NCBI RefSeq assembly: GCF_000203795.2
Contig: NW_006281106.1
Location: forward strand, 1,121,302 to 1,185,301
DNA length: 64,000 bases
Source of the DNA: Batrachochytrium dendrobatidis JAM81
Taxonomy: Eukaryota; Chytridiomycota; Chytridiomycetes; Rhizophydiales
Direction: 5' to 3'
In this document: positions 15,174-28,915 of the stretch, piece after piece
Layout: each line of letters begins with the position of its first letter
How positions within the stretch are numbered: position 1 is the first letter of the stretch
The notes under the pieces: generated by a model
The model's database searches: none
The model's input: only the letters and a program-made list of their open reading frames with translations
Told to the model about the DNA's origin: nothing
Position numbers and translations under genes: made by a program

Positions 15174-15609
15174 CTAGTGTTTGATTTGAACAGTGGGAAT
15201 GTAATGGTAGCAGTCCGAGGTTCGAGCACACTGTATATCAGTAATCACAGGACCGATTTGAGAGGAATCCTACAAAATGCAAAGTTGAAGAGAATAAACA
15301 CAAACCCATCAAGACATGGTTAGCATTACGATTGGTATAATTTATCAAAACGATGGTATTTGAAAAGTCAAATAGATTGGTAGCCAAAAAACTTACAGCT
15401 ACTTGACAATAGCCATCAACGCATCCCTTGAGACAGTCTTCTGTGCGTTCACAAAACCGATCCACTCTGAATGAAGTTGGGTTAACAGCAGAATTAGCTT
15501 TCCAGCAATATCCCAATTCGCATCCACAGTAAATTCCAGTGCATGCTGTTTCAGCCGAAACAGTTGTTAAAGCAAGACCAAGAAGGTAGAAAATAGAGCT
15601 CAAGCGCAT
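15174..15609 (-). CDS. Small secreted cysteine-rich protein, copy 2 of a tandem pair
   Basis: Exons 15609-15397 (213 nt) and 15269-15174 (96 nt) give 102 residues. There is a signal peptide (MRLSSIFYLLGLALTTVSA). The mature start ETACTGIYCGCELGYCWKA is nearly identical to copy 1, while the middle (SAVNPTSFRVDRFCERTEDC) has diverged. Exon 2 encodes PVITDIQC, RTSDCYHYIPTV, parallel to copy 1, and the Cys spacing is kept. The pair therefore arose by tandem duplication of a two-exon gene. No family name is recognised. Copy 1 has an Asn-x-Thr at its diverged centre (ANLTTTP), a possible glycosylation site. Confidence 0.78.
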
Positions 15610-15791
15610 GGTTTACGATGATTCTGTATATGAATAGTATAATGGGGCGTAATAGATGATCAAGATGATTATTTTATAGGAATGAAGGCCATCAAACGAT
15701 TGTTTTGGAATGTGTGGTGGCACTAACTCTAGTTGTCACATTCATTGCTGAGCCATCTGGAAAAACAAGCAATTGACTGCATGACTACAAC

Positions 15792-16197
15792 TGCGTATTT
15801 ACGCAAATGGAAGAATAAATGTCTGCGCATAATAAACAGTTTTATGAAATGGCCGAGTTTAATGAGCAATATTGTGTCTATTGACAATTGACTAATCTTC
15901 CGTATGCTCGTTGTTGTGTAACTGACAAATCTTGATTACTATCCCAACAAACCTCACATTTGTTAAATCTCCAGCTGGGCATTACAAGTAAGCATCGAGT
16001 GATTGGTATGTCATTGTATTCCCGAGATTAGGTTCTTGAACTAGAATGTATCCGAGATGTTAGAATACAACAAAAATGAGTTGTGTTGATTGGAGTGTTT
16101 AATCCACTCGATTTGTAATAGGAAAGCATACCGAATATTCATTCTTCATTTCAGAGCGGTGACTGCAAGATAAAGTATTCCATTTTGCACGAATACG
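15792..16197 (+). mobile_element. Complete copy (E) of the inverted-repeat element
   Basis: Left end GCGTATTTACGCAAATGG and right end CCATTTTGCACGAATACG are inverted repeats of each other. The interior carries the family landmarks ATAATAAACAG, GTGATTGG, ATTCCCGAGAT, TTAGAATACAACAA and AATAGGAAAGCATA in order. The right end stops about 50 bp before the ATG of the next gene. Confidence 0.72.
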
Positions 16198-16246
16198 ATT
16201 GAATTGGACACTTTTCTATAATCGACCTTTTAGTATTGATTTCAGG

Positions 16247-17650
16247 ATGGAGGCTCATGGAAATGCTCGACTCCGGCCTCTAATTGAAACCATACGGAGC
16301 TTATTAGGTCTTTCACCCTTACTCCTCAATCAGCAGTATGTTGGCAGAGTGACATGCTCTATTGACAAAGATGCCAGTCTTGTTGTAGCTTCCAAAGAAT
16401 CAGCAACCACTAACTCTACATCAGACCAGCCTGCGTTCCATATCCAAGTTTCTCAGCGTTTCCTGCAAGAAATACAAGAACATGACGGACAAGATCGAGC
16501 CTTGGCTGAGCTTGAAGGGTTAATGGTGTTTGCTCTGGTTGCTGAACTATGGACTCCTTTGTCAGAAGCACAAGTGCCAGATTGGCTTGGATCTGGCATT
16601 GCCGACTACATTCGACTTAAAGCAGGCCTTGCTCCACCACATTGGAATCGCATGGAGGGAAACAGTTGGGAAGACGGCTATTCTACCACTGCGTATTTTT
16701 TGGATTGGGTTGAAACCAATGAGAAACCTAATCTGGTGCATGAGCTAGTCAAGATGTGGTCTACCAATGAGCTTGAATCTAATCAGATTCTTCCATGGTC
16801 ACACAAGACTTGGGAGCAACTTGTTGGATCAACTCTCGAGACCACATGGAATGCATATCAGAACTCTCTGACATTGGAAATAAATCAAACACATATACAC
16901 ACTGTTTGTGTACCAGATCATGAGGATGGCTGGCCCGCTTATCATCTGGCTCATCATGTTCTTGTAGATGCTCAACAAGCAAGGCTTTTTCGCAGTGCGG
17001 TTCCAGATCCAATTGAATGGCTTCGCAAATGTCTCGATATAGCTCTGCGGCTATTGTATATTGATCCATCTCATGCACCTCGATGGTTTCAAACAGTGCG
17101 ACTGATTCTGCGCCAAATGGATGGTGTAGCCCATACCATCCATGCCGATGCTGGCAAATCTAGAGAAATTCATATTTCTGTGCAGTATATTTCAAGCGTG
17201 TACTCTGGTCGCAATAATCAATTAACAGAATTGCAATCGGAATTGAATGGAGTGTTGGTGCACGAGCTGGTGCATGTTATTCAGTATAATGGGTTTGATA
17301 CTGCTCCAAGTTGGTTGATTGAAGGCATTGCCGACTATGTTCGGCTACATGCAAATCTTGCTCCGCCTCATTGGAGATGTTGTCGAGGTGGCAGCTGGGA
17401 AGATGGATATGATCGTTGTGCATATTTTTTGGATTGGAATGATGCACAGCTATTGAAACGCCAGCAATACTCGAATGGACAGCTTACCCAACAACAGAAT
17501 GATACCAAGCTGCGCCGGGTTGTCCAACTAAATATGCTTTTAAAGAGCCGGAAATGGAAAAATAGTTTGTTTATGGAAGTATTTGATCTTCCGGCTCTGG
17601 CTACAATTGAGGATATTTGGACAGAGTATCAACGCGATTTAAAGAAATAA
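16247..17650 (+). CDS. Tandem basic-secretory-protein (BSP) family putative metalloprotease; first domain catalytically degenerate
   Basis: A single exon of 467 codons is present; the first ATG is at 16247. Two homologous halves are visible. The second (about residues 230-467) has the zinc motif HELVHVIQYN, then a GIADYVRLHANLAPPHW block and GGSWEDGYDRCAYFLDW, the signature order of the plant/bacterial BSP peptidase family (DUF/PF04450 type). The first half (about 1-225) repeats the pattern with GIADYIRLKAGLAPPHW and SWEDGYSTTAYFLDW, but at the HELVH position it reads FALVA, so both His and the Glu are lost. No signal peptide is apparent from this start. The product is probably one active peptidase domain with an inactive regulatory or binding twin. 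The repeat element ends immediately upstream. Confidence 0.8.
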   Translation: MEAHGNARLRPLIETIRSLLGLSPLLLNQQYVGRVTCSIDKDASLVVASKESATTNSTSDQPAFHIQVSQRFLQEIQEHDGQDRALAELEGLMVFALVAELWTPLSEAQVPDWLGSGIADYIRLKAGLAPPHWNRMEGNSWEDGYSTTAYFLDWVETNEKPNLVHELVKMWSTNELESNQILPWSHKTWEQLVGSTLETTWNAYQNSLTLEINQTHIHTVCVPDHEDGWPAYHLAHHVLVDAQQARLFRSAVPDPIEWLRKCLDIALRLLYIDPSHAPRWFQTVRLILRQMDGVAHTIHADAGKSREIHISVQYISSVYSGRNNQLTELQSELNGVLVHELVHVIQYNGFDTAPSWLIEGIADYVRLHANLAPPHWRCCRGGSWEDGYDRCAYFLDWNDAQLLKRQQYSNGQLTQQQNDTKLRRVVQLNMLLKSRKWKNSLFMEVFDLPALATIEDIWTEYQRDLKK

Positions 17651-17933
17651 AAATAAAAATACTATTAGAATTCCAATTTGGAATCAGAAACTATACCGTG
17701 CCAGTCAGAAGCACATTCATTTTCACAAATAGATGTAACAGGCAAACTAATGCCAGTTCAGATGACAGTTGCAAAACACATGTCTTGAGTGTGATCAACG
17801 AGCGATTGGTGGATTAATTTAAACAAATTGGCAACACGCCACAATCTGAACAAACCCGTAAACAACTAAATTTCATTCAAATGCAAATGCCGTTCAACTT
17901 GGATATTACCGACTTTTAGCAATCCTACTCAAA

Positions 17934-20769
17934 ATGGCTGGCAATCCTTCGACAGATAGGTGTTGGAAAGATGCAGTGTTTGCTTATACATCGGGAAAAC
18001 ATAACATGGCTCTTTCCTTGTTTCAGGTAAACTCTAACATCTTGTTTCGTATCTAAAAAATTTGACGGTTCAAAAGCTGATGGTATCAGCCAATAGTACC
18101 ATCTGTGGTCTATAAATACGAGTAATCAAGTGAACTACAGTCACAGGATATTGATGGAATTTTCTACTTGCATATCATTTGATCAGAGTGGCCTGTCTAT
18201 GCAAGTCCTTTGGTCTGATCTAGACTGTAGTATCCAATTAAAATTAACTGCTTTAATATACCATCACTGCCACAACTCATCGAGCTATTGTTTGGCACTG
18301 TAATGAATTTGTCTAATGATATTGACTATTGCATTTACATGTGTATATACTATCAATCATGCATTTTTAAATCCAATACTTGAATCTAACCGATTGCCAT
18401 TTGAAATCACAATGCATTAGCAACAACCTGGTGACTGTTCTACTTTACTACTCAATCGAGCCTTTGTACTTTCAGCTCAATCGCTTTATACCAAATCTCT
18501 TAAAATAACTGCTCAAGTGATTGCACGAGCAGATGAATTGGCACCCTTGGCGCTTTACCACAAAGGTATTATCAATCTAAAACTTGGTCGAGTTGCCGAA
18601 GCTGTCGTTGATTTGACCAAAATCATTGGATATGTTAAGCCGCCATTGAATTTTATTGCGACTCCTGGACTCATGGTGCCTTGGGACCTGCATATCTGTG
18701 AAGTTCTATTTAATCTGGCACTTGCGCTTTTCTATTTGGAGCAACTGGATTACTCGGGGTCAATGCTCGAAACTGCTATGCACAATATTCAAACTGTCGC
18801 TCAACAAAATGCAGTTGCCCGTGCAATTGTGAATGGATTTCAGGTACGCACTTTTAAAATCACCAAAACACCAACAATTGATTCAGTCTAATTTCATGTC
18901 GCTTCCCATTCATTGTATAATTCGATTTAGAGTGCAGTGTTGTTTGAGATTCCAACAAATCTCATTTTCCCTCCGCCGCTTCATTACAATGCTCTCTTTT
19001 TTGCAAATCGTAATCAAGAGGGGAACAATCTTTCTCTTCCCAGATCTGATGGTGTGAGTACTCTAGATTCCTCGCTAAGTCACGAAAGTGCTGCAAGCGC
19101 TGAAGCACTTTTAGCCATGACGTTTAGTTTGGAATCAGACACAGATGTCGATGATGCAAGTGATGCTGTATCTACAGCATTTTCGGATCATTCTGATTTC
19201 GATGAAGCACTGGATATGCTTGCAGTGTACCGTCATTCGATGGTGCAAACTTCGTTTTATGAAGCTCAATGGTCAGCTGTGCATAACGAGCGTTTAAATG
19301 AAAACTCTGCAGCGACAGATGCGCAATCACACCAAGATGTCATGCTGGGAAAACCCGCTTCAATGCACTTGTTTTCAGAACGAAACGCTTCAAAAACTCA
19401 CAGCCGGTTCATTCCTGTACCGGCGGTATCAAATGTAGTCATTCCTCCACGAACCCAGTCTAAAAAACCACCTGGTTCACTACCCCACATACCTCCATCA
19501 CTTGCGCTGGTCAATGATGCGCTGCAAGAAACACAATCCAACAATCAGGAGTTCATTCCATCAGTCACCATGTTACCAGAACAATTGGAGTTTATGAGTC
19601 GTTCACTTCCAACTTTGCCATTCAATGCTCTAGCTGCACCTTCACCAGGACCTGCTATGGAGCCTTTACAAACCAAACGTTTATCAACAACTTTCCAGAT
19701 CCAGTCATCAAGCTTTAACCCTCTTGCAGACCCTTTGGTTGGCCATGGTACACAATTCAACCATGCATCGACTATGCCACGAAACTCTACCTTGTTTAGT
19801 CAACCCGAAAGCCTAATTCGATCTCAATATACTAGTCTCCCATTGCATGCTTCGCCGATACTGGATTTATGTGATACAGATTTTCAAGGAGAAATGCATG
19901 TCATGATAGAAGATCATGGAGTATGGGAGCTTCGATGGTGTATTGTTCGTGGATCATACATGTATATTACTACGTCTAAAGAGGTCAGTTTTTAAAGTGT
20001 TTTGCTGGTTTGATGCTTGAGTTGACGTGTAGATTTAATCTTACCATGACTGCATATTCACGCCTTATTTTCTACCACGCTCTAGTATCCGATGGTACTT
20101 ACTTGTGTCGATCTGAATGCTATTGATATTGCACCCAGTCCAGGACGAATACATGCCAAAGCAGCCTACTCGTTCCACATCTCCTATGTCTCTCGCCACC
20201 AAATGTTAGTCGTTCATCTTTCTACTAAATCACTCCCTCTGCTGCTAAGATGGATTACATTCCTGCTTAAGGCATCCCAAGGTATTCAAACCAAACCTAT
20301 GGCTCTTGTTCCTATTCAAGATCGAAGACCTGAACTTGCTCGCGTTCCACTCATGGAACATGTTCCATTCCCAAAAGCTGCAACAAAACCACATACTGTT
20401 CCAAATGTGCTACATCATACCCTAACACATCTTCACAACCTGACTCCATCTCGTAAACACACCAACGCTGCTCTTATTGCAGCAAATACATCGCTAATAG
20501 AAACGTACATGATTCCAGCACCTACTACTCCCCTATCAGTCAATAGAATGAGTATCAAACCCACAGTAGGACCCAAAAATCCTGCAAGAAGAGGATCGCA
20601 ACAGCATTTTGAGAGCAAAGTGGGTCTTGGTGACTGGGAAGGCATAACCAAACCTCATCGCGCACCAAGATCCGATCTGCATACCTTTCAACGAAACCCT
20701 TTAGAACCCTCCAAGTCAGAAGATCCCTACTCTAAAGTCATGACACTCTTTGATTCACTCAACCTGTAA
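17934..20769 (+). CDS. p67phox/NoxR-like TPR protein with C-terminal PH-like module
   Basis: Four exons (17934-18026, 18421-18843, 18931-19983, 20086-20769) give 750 residues. The first 175 residues are TPR helices with the run ICEVLFNLALALFYLEQ, which matches the CEVLFNRGLCY segment of fungal NoxR and p67phox. The next exon opens with SAVLFEIPTNLIFPPP, in the place of the activation-domain LF/RP motif that touches the NADPH oxidase. NoxR activates Nox enzymes in response to Rac. Residues about 200-490 are disordered and Pro/Ser rich. A segment near 500-600 (GEMHVMIEDHGVWELRWCIV, then a helical RWITFLLKA end) looks like a PH domain split by the last intron. I see no SH3 and no obvious PB1, unlike ascomycete NoxR. 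Intron 1 is long at 394 nt. Confidence 0.6.
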
Positions 20770-21170
20770 CTGCACGTCTTGTTCCCATTCATCTATCAAT
20801 CCGTATCCGACATTTAGATCAACGCTCTAGTTTTAGCCAGACTATTTCCGTATATTATGTTTATAAGCAAACACTTGCTGCCCTTGGTTTTTTTATTTCT
20901 CTTTACAATACTTGTTCAATAAATAGTTTCAAATGTTTCTATTCGGTGAACTAGAGTTTAAAATGGATAGTGACAATATTGCGTTGTGCAGGCAAATGAA
21001 ATGATTGTATGATATGTCAAGTTTTTTGAAAAACAGCTGAAACTAGATTGTGTAGTGAGCAGTCATTGAAAAGCATATCAAGGGGTTTTAAAAAACGATG
21101 ATTATAGATGCGATATTCTAGCCATTTTAATAAAGTAGAACCAAAAAAAAAGTTGATAAAAATGAGACGA
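20770..21170. other. Convergent intergenic region
   Basis: This stretch lies between the 3' ends of the NoxR-like (+) and Hap2 (-) genes. It is AT-rich with AATAAA-like signals around 20918. No further gene is seen. Confidence 0.4.
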
Positions 21171-22022
21171 TTATTTATGCAGATTACTATTGTCTTGATA
21201 GTTTGGGTGGGATGGATATTCGACGGAATGACGCAACTTTGCAGCAGCAGTAGCAGCAGCAACAGCAGCGACAGCAGCATTGATCGCCTCAGTACTTGGA
21301 TTACCCATCACTCCACCTTGGACTGCTTCCAACGCAGCAAGTTCCTGCGCTGAAAGAAACCGACCGCCAGGTCCCCTAGGACGACGCATTGCATGTTTAT
21401 GTCGAGATTCGTGAATGTAACCCTATCAATACAATCAAAACATGTTACGATTAACCCAAGGTGATTAAAAATTGGCAATCCAACGTCCGATTTGACGAAT
21501 GAACCTAAACCTATGTAGGATAAAACAACCTTTTCTTTTTGTTTGGCAGCATGTGCCATTTCCCATTTAGACCGGGCATCCCGGCGCTTGAGAATACGAT
21601 GATACTGCTTGGCATTCACATAAAGTGGCTCTTCCGGAGCAGATGGAGTGTCCACAACAGGAGTCGAGACAGTTGCAGGTGCAGCAGAGACGGAATTCAC
21701 CAACGAAGCCGGTGCACTCATTCCCTGGATTCCCAATATGGGTTGGGACCCAAGCCCTGCAAGGTGCTCTATAATCTGTGGATTGACATTCAATCCTTGT
21801 ACCTAGACCATTGCACATGAATGCTCATCAATACACTATCAAGCCTCGCTTTTAACAAAATCCAGTGATAACATGGGTTAGGGTTACCATTTGGGTGTAG
21901 TTGTAAGGCAACTGAGATTGTGATATGGAGTAGCCTTGCAACGGGTCCTGTTGATAGTGTGGTTGCTGTTTATGTGGGACTCGCTGCCCATTTGAGGAGT
22001 GCTGTCCATGACTGCTGCTCAT
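21171..22022 (-). CDS. HAP2: CCAAT-binding factor subunit Hap2 / NF-YA
   Basis: Three exons (22022-21888, 21802-21530, 21422-21171) encode 219 residues. The subunit-association helix EEPLYVNAKQYHRILKRRDA and the DNA-binding segment GYIHESRHKHAMRRPRGPGG with GRF are textbook NF-YA, and the intron splits the two. Together with Hap3 and Hap5 this protein binds CCAAT boxes and controls respiration and iron or carbon genes. The N-terminus is Gln/Ser/His rich, and the C-terminus has an Ala run (AVAAVAAATAAA). The length is short for the family but complete. The AGC-rich tract on the plus strand near 21241-21280 is just this Ala-coding run. Confidence 0.95.
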
Positions 22023-22421
22023 TCTATACACACAAGATGGATGAGTGATGACATTGACAACAGGAGGAAAACAGGAGTTTGGACCAATGTACGACTGCGA
22101 ATTCAAGCAATAATGCTGTAGATAAAATACCAATGTGTATATAGATAGCAGTACCTTGAAACACCAGGTGATTAGCACTCCACCACAGCCAATAGAATGT
22201 TCGATTAGAAGCTGACAAGTGATCTGATAGCAGAAGCTCAACGAATCAAAATGCTCGAATTTGTCAATGGCAGAAAATGCCAATTTTTTCATTTCAAATC
22301 CACGGCAAGCCTATCACGTGGTTTGTGGATATTCACAAGCAAAGCTAGTCGAGACAGACGCAACTCTCAATACTCGGTATCTATGTCAATAGACAAATGG
22401 AAAATGGATACTTCATTCATA
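22023..22421 (-). promoter_or_regulatory. Hap2 upstream region / Gfa1 3' flank
   Basis: The region lies between the Hap2 start codon and the Gfa1 stop, both on the minus strand. It includes a GATTGGCTGT-like CCAAT box in reverse around 22185 (CAGCCAATAG), which would fit autoregulation by the CCAAT factor. This is inference only. Confidence 0.35.
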
Positions 22422-25445
<3,024 letters not shown>

Positions 25446-25961
25446 AGTTAGTATAGAAAGAGTGATGGGTTGAAGGTTGAGTGAAACGCAAGAACAGTCG
25501 AGCGATGATAAAAGGAAAAGTTTGTAAAACCAAGCATTTTGATTTCTTTTAGCGATTTGGTTGGTCACCAATGTTGCTTACTACCAACTGGAACAGAAAC
25601 TCGCTTGCAGGTTACATTCTGATTTCATAAAAACATGAATTCATTGGACACACTATCGTTCGAGTGTAATCGTATCTATTCGTGCAGTCAAGACAACATA
25701 CATTACCATTGATACACTACCTACTTTGCTGAATGGATGTTGTCTAAATTCTAGTTCATTGGTTCGACTGACCTCATCTGCATCTCTTATTCAACCCTAT
25801 CCACATGGAGTGGCTATGCAAGGCTGTTCAGCTGTACGAATCTATTTTTCTTTTACTTTCCCACCAAAATACACCACTCTATCTGATTCTAATCTCCTTG
25901 ATTTTCGTGCCTTTGGCATGGCAAGAAACATATCATGTTGAAAAAATGCAAGCAAGGTTTA
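25446..25961. promoter_or_regulatory. Gfa1 upstream region / exchanger 3' flank
   Basis: The region lies between the Gfa1 start codon and the stop of the Ca2+/H+ exchanger. Small open frames here have no family features, so I read it as non-coding. Confidence 0.4.
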
Positions 25962-28368
25962 TTAGTGGTCGCCGATATAATAGTATGCTACGGCTACAAT
26001 GACGTAACAAACCAACAGCATGAAACCTTCCAACCCTATAATTCACGAGTTCAAGTGAGTTAGATCAAAATGCAAGTGTTAGTATTCTGGCATGAATGTA
26101 CTAGGAAATCCATTTACGACAATTCTACTCAAAAACCTACAGTTGCTCTCGCCATCATTAATCAAGTGATTGGTAATCAAAATGGCAACAAACAGAACAA
26201 CAGTATCAAAGATCGGGAAGTTGAGAGTCAATGGCATGCCCATAGACCATCCAGCAATCACGAGCACCGGAGTAACAAACAATGCAATCTGCATAGATGA
26301 TCCAAGTGCAACACCAATAGCCAAATCCATCTTGCCACGCGCAGCGGCAAATACAGCAGACACATGTTCAGCAGCATTGCCAACAATAGGCAAGATAATT
26401 AAACCAATAAAGGTTTCGGAAATACCAACTGTTTTGGAAAGACCTTCGATACTATCTACAAGATATTCGGCACAGAAACCAATAATCACTGCAGAAACGA
26501 CAAGAACACCAATTGCAACGGGCATAGTAAGTAGTGATTGTTCTTCTTCTTCTTCTTCCTCCTGATCGTTGGCAGCTTCGATATTTCGAGGAGGTTCGTA
26601 CTAGATTCCATCCAATATCAAATCAAAATTTAATGAGTCGGGCGATCGTTTTCACCTCAATGTCAGCATTCAAAAAACAAACTATGCGTTGAACTTACAA
26701 CATGAGGATGAGTAATCAGTTGGAAATACAAAAATGCAATGTAAGCAATCAGCAGCAATAGACTGGTGCCGTGACTGACATTGATTAGACGGGAATCCTT
26801 GTGGGCGGGATGATTAGGATCGTTATTGCTGATCGTAAGAGAAAAGGCAGCTGGAATAAGAAATCCAAAAATAGTCACAGCCAATAATGTGGCAGCAGTA
26901 TTGGCAGCTCTGGAAGAAAACACAAGAGTTTTGTGATACATGCCTCCAATAAAGAAGCACTGGATACATCACACAGGTTAGCAACGTGATTGTATGGCAT
27001 ATATTAGATTTAAAATGACAAGACTTACCCAGCCAAGAACAAAAAGAAGATTGGAAAGAATAGAGCCGAGAAGTGAACTCTGCACGACAGTTAGCAGTCC
27101 TTGGCGAAGTGCCATGACTCCAATAATCTAGCCAGATAAAACAAAGACACCATAATCAAAACTGTTAATGAATTTGAACATGGTAAATTGCACCAAAAAT
27201 GGAGGTTTGATACTGAAAAGCCAGGGAAATCTTGAAATGCAAGTCCCATATTGCAATCAACTATCGTAGCTATGTCAAGTCAGGGTTAGAAACAGTAGGA
27301 TTGATTGGTGAATCATGGTTTTAGTTGCTCAGCTCATGAGTCTTGCCCGGATTGGTGTATTTGCTAGGTGATCAGCCAGCACAACACATCTGGCTGAGCC
27401 AAGCACCAAAAGTACCAATTAGCTAAATGAGCAACCCTACAAACACCCGCAATAAGTTGACCTGCCGTAATGGAGGATGGTGTCAAGGGATGATTACAGT
27501 AATAAATGGCTAAACAGAACACTGCATCCGGTGGCATGCTTTTCTCTTGCTTTACCCACTATACAGCCGTATTCACATGGAATGCAGCACTGAATAAGGG
27601 TGTCAAAGTACATGATAAACAGCCAGTCTCCGCATTTTCCGTCAACACTGTGTCCTTTAAACTCTCTAGTTTCTGATCTCCTGATAGTCAGCATGCAAAC
27701 AACTGTTGTATTCCCGAGATGTGCGATCTTTGTTAAACTAGAACGCGAATGTATCCGAGGTTTTAGGATACAAGTAGTTTGACCACATCAGAACAGCCAA
27801 ATCCAATATTTGAGTTGCAACAGATGAATCCAGTTTCAAACCTGTCAACTATACAATATATGGTTATGCAAAGAGGGGAGGGGAGGTTCAAAATTATAGT
27901 TTGTATTATATGGTGGACGTTGTTTTAGGCATTGAAAGTGGCCATTCAAATCAATTTCTAATGGGAAAGTGCAATAATATTTAACCACTGTATAGTCCAA
28001 AGCAATGAATGCAAGACAGTGCTCCATTTTGCATAAATACATCTTTAAAAACTTACTAGCTCGACAGCGTTACCAAATGAAGCGTTAATCAAAGCGCCAA
28101 TTGACTGACCCACTTTCTTGGACACTTCATCAGTGCCCAAATCTAGCATCTTGGCTAATGGCACAATAGCTATAAAGTTTAGAGCAAATGTTACTGTATC
28201 ACCCCATTTGAGGTTACCGGCGATAATAGCGATGGGGACAAAAACCAACAGCAGATTGAAGTAAAAGTTGGCAAATGCTACGGCTTTAAGCGATGACATG
28301 AGTGTTGGCTCTGCGTGAGGGGCATTTTCTACCAAAACCGCTTCAGAATCGGATGGACGAGAACTCAT
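25962..28368 (-). CDS. Vacuolar Ca2+/H+ exchanger (CAX/Vcx1 family)
   Basis: Five exons (28368-28057, 27127-27029, 26959-26699, 26600-26141, 26035-25962) encode 401 residues. Both signature c-repeats are present: GNAVEL followed across the intron by IIGVMAL, and GNAAEHVSAVFAA in the second half, separated by the acidic run DQEEEEEEEQ typical of CAX. About eleven membrane helices can be read. The last exon gives WLEGFMLL with a short end at YIGDH. CAX proteins load Ca2+ (or Mn2+) into the vacuole using the proton gradient. The first intron is 929 nt, ten times the local norm, because it holds a copy of the inverted-repeat element. Confidence 0.93.
27563..28043 (+). mobile_element. Copy (B) of the inverted-repeat element inside exchanger intron 1
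   Basis: The left end ACAGCCGTATTCACATGG and the right end (ATTTTGCATAAATAC) are imperfect inverted repeats. The interior carries GAATAAGGGTGTC, ATAAACAGCCAGTC, CCTTTAAACTCT, ATTCCCGAGATGTGC, TTAGGATACAA and ATATATGG in the family order. It lies antisense to the host transcript and wholly within the 929-nt intron. Confidence 0.75.
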
Positions 28369-28915
28369 AATGGCTAATAAAAGAGTATTGCTAATAAAGT
28401 TGAATTAGCGAATATTTCGAGTTTTAAGGATTTGAAATCAAAGCCTGCGTATCAAATGATTTCACGGCCAATGAACTATTGCCACAATGCCACAAGCAAT
28501 CCAGTCCTCCCTAATTCAGCTAAAAACAATTATATTGGCCAAATATTCAATAATATGGTTGAAAATACGATCCAGAACAATATCATTTCAAGCGGTTACA
28601 ATACTCCCTTGATTCCTTCAAGGGCTAGAATACTGCGCCAAGATGGATCATCTGCATGCCAGGCTGATCCATATATTGACTTTGCAAACTGTCATTTGAT
28701 CGCAAGCCACTCGATGGTATTTACAGACTGACTGCAGTCAGTATTGCATCATCTGCAGCAACCCAATAGCTATAGTATTATGAATAGCATAATAGAATTT
28801 ATTCGACAGATTGCTGCTTTGAATTTGGATATTGCTTTTCATAAATATAGATCTCCATTGGACTGATTTTAAATAAATAGTCACTGCTCACCGCATTTTA
28901 AACCAACTGTTGGTT
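28369..28915. promoter_or_regulatory. Divergent promoter region, exchanger and GNAT genes
   Basis: The flanking genes diverge. A 99-codon open frame at 28432-28731 is Asn/Ile rich with no recognisable feature, so I leave it out as a gene. No repeat copy is visible. Confidence 0.4.

Noticed and set aside
15046..15231. 61-codon Cys-containing frame (HCSNQTLVCQHLNNGVV) as an extra exon of the Cys-rich gene
   Set aside because: The frame actually joined to exon 1 gives a tail that aligns with the paralogue and stops at 15174; this frame is one of its shadows.
15190..15240. GGTTCGAG near 15218 as a tRNA T-arm
   Set aside because: No matching acceptor, D or anticodon stems can be drawn, and the bases are coding in the Cys-rich gene.
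21017..21280. Leucine-rich minus-strand frame and the AGC-rich plus-strand tract near 21241
   Set aside because: Both overlap the alanine-coding end of Hap2; the tract is its codon repeat and not an independent feature.
28432..28731. 99-codon plus-strand frame between the exchanger and GNAT genes
   Set aside because: No signal peptide, domain or splice context. The length is within what chance gives in an AT-rich promoter.
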